Positions 41,615 through 48,800 of a stretch of DNA of 64,000 nt are shown in pieces (within the stretch, counting starts at the first letter, position 1; each line of letters starts with the position of its first letter). Source of the DNA: Porphyromonas sp. oral taxon 275. Lineage in GTDB: Bacteria > Bacteroidota > Bacteroidia > Bacteroidales > Porphyromonadaceae. The notes beneath the pieces were generated by a model. The model was given only the letters and a program-made list of their open reading frames with translations. It was not told the DNA's origin and did no database searches. A program made the translations under genes and the position numbers. Location: NCBI RefSeq assembly GCF_018127745.1, contig NZ_CP072333.1, positions 1,488,001 to 1,552,000 of the forward strand, given 5' to 3'.

Positions 41615-43336
41615 ATGCATTGCATCAAGCAGAACGCAGATCAGCTCTACCGCGTGCGACGTGGCAACGACCAGCCGTTTACGCTGGTCGTCCGCCGCTC
41701 GCCCGAGGGCTACGAACTCGGGGAGGGTAAGGGTGAACAGCTCAGCCCCGAGGAGCTCCGCGAGCTGAGTGTCACCATCTACGAACCCAACTTTGGAGAG
41801 GGCTTCACGCCCGACATCCGCACCTTTGGCGATGCTCTAGGATTCGAGCTCAGCCGCGAGCACACCGAACGCTACGGGCTGGGCATCTACGAGGTGGAGG
41901 TATCGTTTACCATCGACGGTGAGGACGGAAGGACGCTGCGCGCGCCCCTCTGCCTTGTCGTCAAGGGGGGCGCACACTTCACGGCGCAGAACCATCAGTT
42001 AGTCCTCGATCTTGCCCCCATAGCCAAGGGCGAGCGAGGATATCGAGGCCAAAGCGCCTACGAGGCGTACCTTGATAATACGGACGACTACCCTAAGCTC
42101 ACGGAGGCTGAGTGGATCGCCTCGCTCAAGAGCGCGGCAGATAAACTGCTCGAGGCAAAAGGCTACACGGACAGTAAAGTCGGGGAGCTATCAACCGCGG
42201 CCTCCAGCGCCCGAGAGAGCCTCAGAGAGTCGCTGGCTGAGTCAATAGCTAGTGGTATCAATACTGCGGTGTCGACAGCTAATGGATATGCGGACACCAA
42301 ATTTGGCATAGCCAAGGGATACGCGGACACTGTGCTAACCCTGGCTAAGGGGTATTCGGATGGTCAGCTGGGTATAGCTAGGGGGCACTCTGATACTAAC
42401 CTCGGGCTGGCTAAGGGGTACGCCGACAATGGCGACGCAGCGACACTTAAGGGCGCAAAAAACTACACTGACCTCCACGTCAAGAAAGCACGTGAGGAGG
42501 CACACCAGGAGAGCGAGCTCGTGCGCGAGCTGGCCTATGGTAAGTCCAGGCGCTTTCTCGCCGCCCTCCCGCCAGCCGAGTACAAGGAGGGCGATGAGTG
42601 GGTGCTGACTGCGGACTGGACAACCCACAAGCACGGCACTGCGCTAATCGCGGTCAAGGACTCGCGGGCGGGCATCTACTCGCCCGAGGATTGGGCGGAG
42701 CTGTACAAGTACTCGCAGATGATTGAGGAGGTCAAGCGTTGGAACGTGCATACTCACACGTTTGACCTGACGCAGCTGGACGCGACCAAGTACTACGCGG
42801 CGGTCATCCATATGACTGGTACTAAGAGCATCCCTCATAAGCAGCCCGCGCACTTTGACATCGCGCTGTATGCTGGGCTTGACCCGAGTGTGCCTAAGCC
42901 GCCTTATGCGACACATCCGCAAGGCTTTAACCTCGATCTGCGCTGGAGCGTCAATGCCTCGGGCTACGGAGGGCGCAGCGAGGACAGGATGGTCAGCGGC
43001 TACAGCAAGGTCTGGGTAGCTCAGGGAGAGGAGGTCGTGAGCGCGCCAAAGCAGCTAATCGCATTGAGCGCGGAGTTTGTGTACCTACGCGGCGGCGGAC
43101 GCTACCTCGTGGAGGTTAAGTCGGACGTCGCCCCTGCCTTTGCCCTCGCGACCGAACGCTGGACGATCAAAGGCTATGAGACACACGGCATCCCCTCGCC
43201 TGTCGATAGCGTCACGCCGCCGAAGACGTCACTAGTCGAGGCGGAGGAGCGAGCAAATAATAAGGTGAGTGCGCTTGAGGCTCGGCTAGCGGCTATTGCC
43301 GAGGAGGTGAGGGTGCTCAAGGCTAAACAGTCATAA
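41615..43336 (+). CDS. Tail fibre protein with hendecad repeats and shared receptor-type module
   Basis: A 573-residue fibre-like protein located after the lysin. The N-terminal ~130 residues are beta-rich. GYRGQSAYEAYLDNTDDYPKLTEAEWIASL is a phage-fibre connector motif. Then come 11-residue repeats (GYADTKFGIAK type, DNA 42284-42430) predicted to make a trimeric coiled coil. A Trp-rich EGDEWVLTADW module and a ~156-residue module (381-536) follow, both also present in the 1836-residue tail protein in a different order. The C-terminus is a short coiled coil. It may be a second receptor-binding fibre. Confidence 0.78.
   Translation: MHCIKQNADQLYRVRRGNDQPFTLVVRRSPEGYELGEGKGEQLSPEELRELSVTIYEPNFGEGFTPDIRTFGDALGFELSREHTERYGLGIYEVEVSFTIDGEDGRTLRAPLCLVVKGGAHFTAQNHQLVLDLAPIAKGERGYRGQSAYEAYLDNTDDYPKLTEAEWIASLKSAADKLLEAKGYTDSKVGELSTAASSARESLRESLAESIASGINTAVSTANGYADTKFGIAKGYADTVLTLAKGYSDGQLGIARGHSDTNLGLAKGYADNGDAATLKGAKNYTDLHVKKAREEAHQESELVRELAYGKSRRFLAALPPAEYKEGDEWVLTADWTTHKHGTALIAVKDSRAGIYSPEDWAELYKYSQMIEEVKRWNVHTHTFDLTQLDATKYYAAVIHMTGTKSIPHKQPAHFDIALYAGLDPSVPKPPYATHPQGFNLDLRWSVNASGYGGRSEDRMVSGYSKVWVAQGEEVVSAPKQLIALSAEFVYLRGGGRYLVEVKSDVAPAFALATERWTIKGYETHGIPSPVDSVTPPKTSLVEAEERANNKVSALEARLAAIAEEVRVLKAKQS
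42284..42430 (+). repeat. 33-bp (11-residue) tandem repeats in the tail fibre gene
   Basis: Four and a half imperfect units encode GYADTKFGIAK, GYADTVLTLAK, GYSDGQLGIAR, GHSDTNLGLAK and GYADN. Eleven-residue periodicity suits a hendecad coiled coil in a trimeric fibre shaft. Confidence 0.9.
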
Positions 43337-43338
43337 CA

Positions 43339-43776
43339 ATGAGAGATATTAAAGGACAATCATTATGGGCTGCGCTGGCCGTAGCCGCGCTCGCCCTGCT
43401 GCTCCTGCTCGCTGGCTGCGGTAGGCGCATCGTCACCGTGCCCGTCGAGCGGGTGCGCATTGAGTGGCGCGACAGCATACGGCGCGACAGCATTATTGTC
43501 CGCGAGCGCGACAGCGTTGTAGTCGACAGATACGTCAAGGGTGACACCGTACACGTGGATAGGGTGATCACCCGCTGGCGCGACCGAGAGAGCCACAGCG
43601 ACGCCTCGGGCGTGAGGGTGCGCGTCGACAGTATCCCCGTCGTACACGAGACCATTAAGGAGGTGCCCAGGCACTGGGTCAAGGACGTACGTGCAGCCGC
43701 CCTGTGGTGCTGCCTGCCGCTGGCGTTGCTCGGCCTACTACTCCTTCTGAGGCGCTGGCGGAGTCCTACTATTTAA
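43339..43776 (+). CDS. Spanin-like phage lipoprotein
   Basis: A 145-residue protein with an N-terminal hydrophobic segment ending in a lipobox (LLLLLAGC), a long charged helical/strand region of repeated RD-S-I/V patterns (WRDSIRRDSIIVRERDSVVVDRYVKGD), and a second hydrophobic segment near the C-terminus (CCLPLALLGLLLLLRRW). This layout is typical of the last lysis gene of Bacteroidota phages and would suit a unimolecular spanin joining both membranes. The function is inferred from layout and place. Confidence 0.68.
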   Translation: MRDIKGQSLWAALAVAALALLLLLAGCGRRIVTVPVERVRIEWRDSIRRDSIIVRERDSVVVDRYVKGDTVHVDRVITRWRDRESHSDASGVRVRVDSIPVVHETIKEVPRHWVKDVRAAALWCCLPLALLGLLLLLRRWRSPTI

Positions 43777-43804
43777 TCACCAGCTCGAGCCTCTTTTAAT
43801 TAGA

Positions 43805-43856
43805 GCCCGCCCAATGACCTACGTATTAGATAGATACGTGTGCTCCTTGGGCGAGC
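43805..43856 (+). terminator. Structured terminator-like element after the late genes
   Basis: GCCCGCCCAA at 43805-43814 pairs with TTGGGCGAGC at 43847-43856 (one G-T pair), and an inner ACGTAT/ATACGT stem folds within. CTATTTAAT follows. It probably ends late transcripts. The rest of 43857-44032 is AT-rich phage DNA with no gene, likely holding integrase arm sites. Confidence 0.55.
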
Positions 43857-44032
43857 CTATTTAATATGATGAGGATGGGCGATTTAATACGCCCCTCCCT
43901 ACCTAAGACGATAGCAGGCACTGCTACGGTTGAGTCGTTTTTGATGTTGTTCTGATGGTTATTTGTTGCTCAGCACTTAATGAATGATACATAAAGTTCT
44001 ATAATAGTGCTGGTTTACATATTAAAACTACA

Positions 44033-44050
44033 TTCTGCATCGGTAAGTAG
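44033..44050 (+). other. attR: prophage right attachment site
   Basis: TTCTGCATCGGTAAGTAG matches attL at 16 of 18 positions and likewise reads F-C-I-G-K-stop. Host sequence resumes just after it with a strong terminator 24 bp downstream, which fits the original end of mnmE. Confidence 0.87.
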
Positions 44051-44073
44051 GAGCTTATTAACAAGTATCTTAC

Positions 44074-44112
44074 AAAAGGGGAAGGCGCTCTCCACGAGCG
44101 CCTTCCCCTTTT
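44074..44112 (+). terminator. Terminator, probably the displaced native mnmE terminator
   Basis: A perfect 17-bp stem (AAAAGGGGAAGGCGCTC and its complement) with a TCCAC loop ends in CTTTTACTT. It lies 24 bp from attR. In a chromosome without the prophage it would sit directly after mnmE. Confidence 0.88.
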
Positions 44113-44765
44113 ACTTGGAGCCTCCTTGCTTAGCTGTATCAATGCTCCCCGTCCTAAGGGAAGGAGTCGTTTACGTTGCCTTTCTGCTGCTCTTCTAGAG
44201 ACGCCCCCACTTCGGTGAGCTTAGCAAGTCCAAGCCCAGCAAGCTGTACGGCGACGAAGCCAAATCAAGGTGCGAGCCCTTGTGCAGAAATGCCATCCCA
44301 ACGCTAAGAGACATCAGTGAAGCCGCCCGAGGGATATCAGTCAGCCCTCCCGATGGATATCAGTCAGCCCGCTGAGGGACGTCAGTCAAGCGACTGAGCG
44401 ATATCGGTCAGCTCCGTGAGGGATATCCCTCGCGGAGCTGGGGCAAAGCAGTCAGCTCGCGGCGAGGCTGTACACTCTTTGCTGAGTGCCCATACACTCT
44501 TTGCTGCACTGCCATTCGCTCTTCGCTCGGGAGCTTGGGAGGGCCTCGCAGCGTATACAGAAGCTTGTGCTCAAGATTATAGGCTAAGGCCGCTACCTTG
44601 CCTAGCACTGCGGCGTCCTTAGGCGGGGAGCAATAGCTAGCCGAGTGAAGTTTGTATAGATTGTACGTCTACCTTCTCTACAATCAGACCAAGAGATTAT
44701 AAGAAGGGAATTATCATTAAATTCGTATTGTCTATTTCGATTATATAAGGTCCCGAGAGCTAATT
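44113..44765. other. Intergenic stretch with repeats and no supported gene
   Basis: Contains the ~22-bp-period array (44325-44440) and a short direct repeat, TACACTCTTTGCTG, at 44471 and 44493. The last 120 bp are AT-rich and should hold the promoter of the 44766 gene; no clear TAnnTTTG box is seen. Short open frames here read as repeat sequence. Confidence 0.6.
44325..44440. repeat. ~22-bp-period array of GAGGGATATCAGTCAG-type units (copy 1)
   Basis: Five units such as CCGAGGGATATCAGTCAGCC, CCGATGGATATCAGTCAGCC and CTGAGGGACGTCAGTCAAGC follow head to tail. The last unit forms a near-perfect 32-bp palindrome at 44409-44440. The same units recur at 52905-52998 and 59832-59929. They are not CRISPR: no unique spacers separate them. 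Confidence 0.85.
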
Positions 44766-47700
44766 ATGAATCTAATTACAAGAGATCATCTCGATCGCTG
44801 GGCTGACACCCCTGATGCCAAGTCTACCTTCCCATATCTCATCTCTAGATTGGTGAGAGCCTCTACTCCCGCCAACACAAAAGTTAATATCCCATGGGGG
44901 AGTGCTAGCTATATTGGGGGCTGGGATGGTGTTGTACAGTGTAGCATTGAGACTAGACATATTCCCCTAGGCACCTCCCTTTGGGAGTTCGGCACCTCCA
45001 ATAATTGCGTAAAGAAGGCGAATGACGACTATGAAAAGCGAAAAAGCGAACCTCTAGGCTTCGACCCAAAGGAGGTAACCTTCGTATTCGTTACCCCAAG
45101 GACCTGGATCAAAAAAGGGGACTGGATAGAAAAGAAGCGGAGAGAAGGTCATTGGAAGGATGTACTCGTCTATGATGGAGTAGACCTAGAACAATGGCTT
45201 GATGAGGCCCCTGCCGTATCCAGGCACTTTGGGACAGAGGTGGGAGTCTATCCAGAAGATGGAATGATTACAGCGGAAGAGTTCTGGAGCGAATGGTCCA
45301 TTTCAAGGAAGCTTACCTTACAGCCTAGTTGTGTGATTTCTGGGAGAGGAGCTGAGAAAGAAAAGCTCCTTACAGCTTTAGATGAAGAAGCGGTTCTGAT
45401 CGGAGTAAGAGCCTCAACGAAGAGAGAAGCGATTGCTTTCATTGCCGCAGCAGCGTGTACCGCTACAACTGGCCGATCACTTTCGCGCACCTTGATCATC
45501 AACACAGAGGACAACTTCCGTAGTATCCTCACAAATGCACATCCTCTGATTCTCATTGCTCAATTTGACAATCCAGATCCACTTTATAGAGCAACAGAAA
45601 ATGGACATCATGTCTTAGTGCCATTAGGGGCGGATGATGAATTCAATATGGAGAGTATCATCCTCCCTGCTGTAGATCGAAATGAATTGATTCAGTCATT
45701 AATTGCAAGTGGCCTTACAAGCGATGAGGCATATATGTACACGAGGGAGTCTGGACTTGACCTTACATCTCTCCGTAGGCTTTTGGCCTTCCCTGCTTAT
45801 GGAGCTGAATGGATGAGCACACAGAATGTTCGAGAGATCATTCCCGCACTCCTCGTAGGTAGATGGAATGAAGGTTATCCAGGAGACACTGAACTCCTAG
45901 AGCGCTTGTCAGGGAAAGACTACAAGGACTATCAAGAGATATTATATCCATGGCTTCATTTACCCAACGCTCCACTCAAGCAAATTGGACGAAAATGGAG
46001 ATTGACCTCTCCTTTGGACTTATGGTCTAGCCTGTCTTCTAGACTTACGAAGAAAGACCTTGAGGTATTTCAAGAGTGTTTTCAGCTGGCCTATGAATCC
46101 GAAAATTCCCATATCGATGCTGAGGCAGACAAGGGTCTCCTCTCGACCTCGAGCTCTCAAGAGAGAAGATACTCCTATTGGATCAGAGAAGGCCTCGCTC
46201 AATCACTCATCTTAATATCCGGGATAGGGAAGGACAAGTCTCATCGTATAGGGGATGCCCAGAGATGGGTCGATACCATCATAGAGAAGCTACTCTACAA
46301 TGCGGACGAGAGTGTTTGGCTTTCTGTCCACAAGGAGCTTCCTCTCCTTGCAGAGGCCTCCCCGAGGAGCTTTCTTAACGCAGTGAGAGACTCTTTATCT
46401 TCTACTAATCCAGCGATCATGCGACTCTTCAAAGAAGAGGAGGGATTTTGGTCGAAAAGGAGCCATCACCCAGATCTTCTACGGGCTCTCGAAGGACTGG
46501 CTTGGCTGCCCGAATATCTGCAGGAATCTAGTTCGATTCTTCTAACGCTAGCTAAACTTGATCCCGGAGGTTCTTTAGCTAATAGACCAATGAATAGCCT
46601 CGTAAATATCTTCCATCCTTGGATGTATCAGACACTCGGCTCATGTAGCGAAAAGATTAACACCTTAAAGAGCCTCGTAGATCAGGATCTAGAGGTCTCT
46701 TGGGATCTCCTAGTAAAGCTATTCCCGCACTCAGAGGTCGTAAGCAACCTAACTTATAGGATGCGTTGGAGGATGTTCAAGGAAAGTACAGCGCCTTGGT
46801 ATGATCCTCAAGAAATAGCAACTATGTTTTCGGAGCTGACCGATATGCTAGTAAGCCGATATGCTATCGATGACAAACGACTCTCCGAACTAGTTGCAGC
46901 GGCAGCACGGAAAGAAATAGGCTCGCGGAATCGAGAGCGTATTCTACGTCGATGTTTCGAAGTAGCAGGTGGCATTAGCCAGAAGGAACACCAGGCTTGG
47001 AATAGACTCCGTGACATTCTAAGTAGACACAGACTGTACGTCGATACCGATTGGGCCCTGACGGAGGAAGAGCTAGCTCCCTTTCAGGAGCTATACAGCC
47101 AACTGCAACCCGAAGACGTGATAGAGAGGTCGATTTGGCTATTCAATGATGAGTTTCCCGCCATAGTAGTTCCTCCCTCTAGGACTATAGATCCTCTCAA
47201 ACAGCACCAAGAGAGAGTAGTGCAAATCAAGCTCGCGAGAGAAGAAGCTGCAAGAGAGCTCATCAATCAAATGGGACTAGCCAAGACGATCGCGTTAAGG
47301 AAAGTGGTAAAGCAACCGCGAACTCTTGGAGAAACCTTGGCCGCCGTGCTCACAAGCTCTCATGATATCCAGCGTATATACGAATGTCTAGAAGATGATG
47401 ACTCGCTCATTGAATTTACTCATGGGTTTATCTATGAGCGCCCAGAACATAGAGATCTGCAACTATTGCAGATATTGGTCCAGGACCTCCAAAAGGTAGG
47501 ACTCAGTACCAGAGCTATAGCAAACGCTCTTGTGGGAGGGCCTCAAAATAAAGAACTCTGGGACTACATAGACACACTGTGTGAGGAGGTACAACAAGAG
47601 TTCTGGCGAAGGATTCGACCTTTATGTGTTCCGATTCTTGATGGGGATCTTGTCTCGTTTATAGGAAAGCTACTACAACACCGCAGATTCTACTCAGCAA

Positions 47701-48545
47701 TAGATATTGCTTGGCTTGGTCGAGACCAGCTCCCTAGTAAGATAATCGTTGATTTACTACGACAAGCTGCGACGAAGGAAGCCTCAGAACCTGGGCATAT
47801 TGATCAGGATGCAATAGGAATGCTCTTCCGAGCACTCAATAAACGTCAAGACGTCGAGCCTAGCACAATGCTAGAGTTAGAAATCCTCTATCTTGAGCAG
47901 CTCATGTATAAGGGGGCTGGAATAGGCGCACCGCACATAGAGGCAGAACTTGCCCACAACCCAGAAAGCTTTGTTCAACTTCTGGAGTGGCTGTATCTCC
48001 CTAAAGATCCAAGTCTACAAGAGAAAGAGTCTGAAGGTTTATCTGAGGAGCAGAGACAGAACGCAGCTCATAGAGCCTATTTAGTATTGAGTACTTGGAC
48101 TAAAATACCGGGAATGCGAGAAGACAAGTCTATTGACGCAGAGGCACTATGGGCTTGGGTGGAAGAAGTTAGAAGCTTGGCAAAACATAGGAATAGGATA
48201 GAGGTCGCTGATGCCGAAATCGGTCGTATCCTGGCTCGATACCCGATGGACTCTATCGATAGGGCAGAAGAAGCGATCTTCCACACTATAGAGCGCATCA
48301 ATACGGAAGATATAAAGAGAGGATACTTAATAGAGCTATTCAATCAACAAGGTGCAACTATCAGGGGGGTATTCGATGGGGGCGCCATTGAACGGCAACG
48401 AGCAGAATCCTTCGGGAGCCTAGCCCAAAAGACCCGCCGTGCCTATCCAAACGTATCAAAGATATACCAGGATCTAGAGAACAGGTATCTACGTGAAGCT
48501 CATAGGAAAGATGAAGAAGCCGAGGTCGCAAAGCTAGACGGCTAA
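44766..48545 (+). CDS. Large 1259-residue protein of unknown function, candidate defence NTPase
   Basis: Residues 1 to ~190 form a module with SYIGGWDGVV (about 48-57), SLWEFGTS, KANDDYEKR, FVFVTPRTW and VDLEQWLDEAPAV, which resembles predicted restriction-nuclease-like N-termini. Residues ~190-370 look like a degenerate P-loop region: SGRGAEKEKLL, then IGVRASTKREAIAFIAAA where a Walker A might have been, and ILIAQFDNPDPLY. The remaining ~890 residues are helical, repeat-like and without membrane segments. The layout recalls STAND-type immune NTPases but lacks a clear GxGKT. It stands alone, 716 bp past attR, and is AT-richer than its neighbours, suggesting transfer. No experimental family is recognised. 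Confidence 0.75.
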   Translation: MNLITRDHLDRWADTPDAKSTFPYLISRLVRASTPANTKVNIPWGSASYIGGWDGVVQCSIETRHIPLGTSLWEFGTSNNCVKKANDDYEKRKSEPLGFDPKEVTFVFVTPRTWIKKGDWIEKKRREGHWKDVLVYDGVDLEQWLDEAPAVSRHFGTEVGVYPEDGMITAEEFWSEWSISRKLTLQPSCVISGRGAEKEKLLTALDEEAVLIGVRASTKREAIAFIAAAACTATTGRSLSRTLIINTEDNFRSILTNAHPLILIAQFDNPDPLYRATENGHHVLVPLGADDEFNMESIILPAVDRNELIQSLIASGLTSDEAYMYTRESGLDLTSLRRLLAFPAYGAEWMSTQNVREIIPALLVGRWNEGYPGDTELLERLSGKDYKDYQEILYPWLHLPNAPLKQIGRKWRLTSPLDLWSSLSSRLTKKDLEVFQECFQLAYESENSHIDAEADKGLLSTSSSQERRYSYWIREGLAQSLILISGIGKDKSHRIGDAQRWVDTIIEKLLYNADESVWLSVHKELPLLAEASPRSFLNAVRDSLSSTNPAIMRLFKEEEGFWSKRSHHPDLLRALEGLAWLPEYLQESSSILLTLAKLDPGGSLANRPMNSLVNIFHPWMYQTLGSCSEKINTLKSLVDQDLEVSWDLLVKLFPHSEVVSNLTYRMRWRMFKESTAPWYDPQEIATMFSELTDMLVSRYAIDDKRLSELVAAAARKEIGSRNRERILRRCFEVAGGISQKEHQAWNRLRDILSRHRLYVDTDWALTEEELAPFQELYSQLQPEDVIERSIWLFNDEFPAIVVPPSRTIDPLKQHQERVVQIKLAREEAARELINQMGLAKTIALRKVVKQPRTLGETLAAVLTSSHDIQRIYECLEDDDSLIEFTHGFIYERPEHRDLQLLQILVQDLQKVGLSTRAIANALVGGPQNKELWDYIDTLCEEVQQEFWRRIRPLCVPILDGDLVSFIGKLLQHRRFYSAIDIAWLGRDQLPSKIIVDLLRQAATKEASEPGHIDQDAIGMLFRALNKRQDVEPSTMLELEILYLEQLMYKGAGIGAPHIEAELAHNPESFVQLLEWLYLPKDPSLQEKESEGLSEEQRQNAAHRAYLVLSTWTKIPGMREDKSIDAEALWAWVEEVRSLAKHRNRIEVADAEIGRILARYPMDSIDRAEEAIFHTIERINTEDIKRGYLIELFNQQGATIRGVFDGGAIERQRAESFGSLAQKTRRAYPNVSKIYQDLENRYLREAHRKDEEAEVAKLDG

Positions 48546-48721
48546 ACACACACCCGAAGCATTGCACTTAGCACACTAGGCCTATTTATTCCGCGCTCTG
48601 ACAGATATGAGTTCACCGAACGGAGTAGTATGATTAAGATGCTGCCACTAGAGGCGGCTCTTCCTCTGTAAAGCTGCCTGCGACCCGCAGTTGAGTAATA
48701 ACATAGGTATCGAAGAGAAAG

Positions 48722-48761
48722 GCCGAGCGCCTCGTCCCCAGGTGGGGGCGAGGCGCTCGGC
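48722..48761. terminator. Strong bidirectional terminator
   Basis: GCCGAGCGCCTCG pairs perfectly with CGAGGCGCTCGGC, with an extra CCCC/GGGG pairing inside. GTTTT follows on the plus strand and CTTTC on the minus strand. It separates the convergent 44766 gene and TonB receptor gene. The 48546-48721 stretch before it holds no gene. Confidence 0.88.
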
Positions 48762-48800
48762 GTTTTGGGGGAGGCTCCCGCTGGGGGAGCGAGGGGAGGG

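Larger units (their letters stand above)
3911..44050 (+). mobile_element. Integrated temperate siphovirus-like prophage (~40.1 kb) in the 3' end of mnmE
   Basis: The element runs from attL (3911-3928) to attR (44033-44050), imperfect 18-bp direct repeats. It contains a tyrosine integrase beside attL, an S24 repressor, a divergent control region, recombination and replication genes, portal, capsid, tail, holin and endolysin. It is not Mu-like: integration is by tyrosine recombinase and no DDE transposase or MuB is visible. The order is abnormal because the tail chaperones and tape measure precede the terminase remnant and portal, and the terminase ATPase domain is missing. It may therefore be defective or dependent on a helper. 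Boundaries are inferred from the repeats and flanking host genes. Confidence 0.93.

Noticed and set aside
3911..44050. Element as a Mu-like transposable phage
   Set aside because: Only the minor head protein is Mu F-like. There is a tyrosine integrase, an 18-bp site-specific att pair and no transposase.
44325..44440. Possible CRISPR array
   Set aside because: Units follow one another with almost no intervening sequence, diverge from unit to unit, and no cas gene is nearby.
43857..44765. tRNA or tmRNA gene as integration target near attR
   Set aside because: No cloverleaf or tRNA-like 3' end was found; the repeat matches the mnmE coding end instead.
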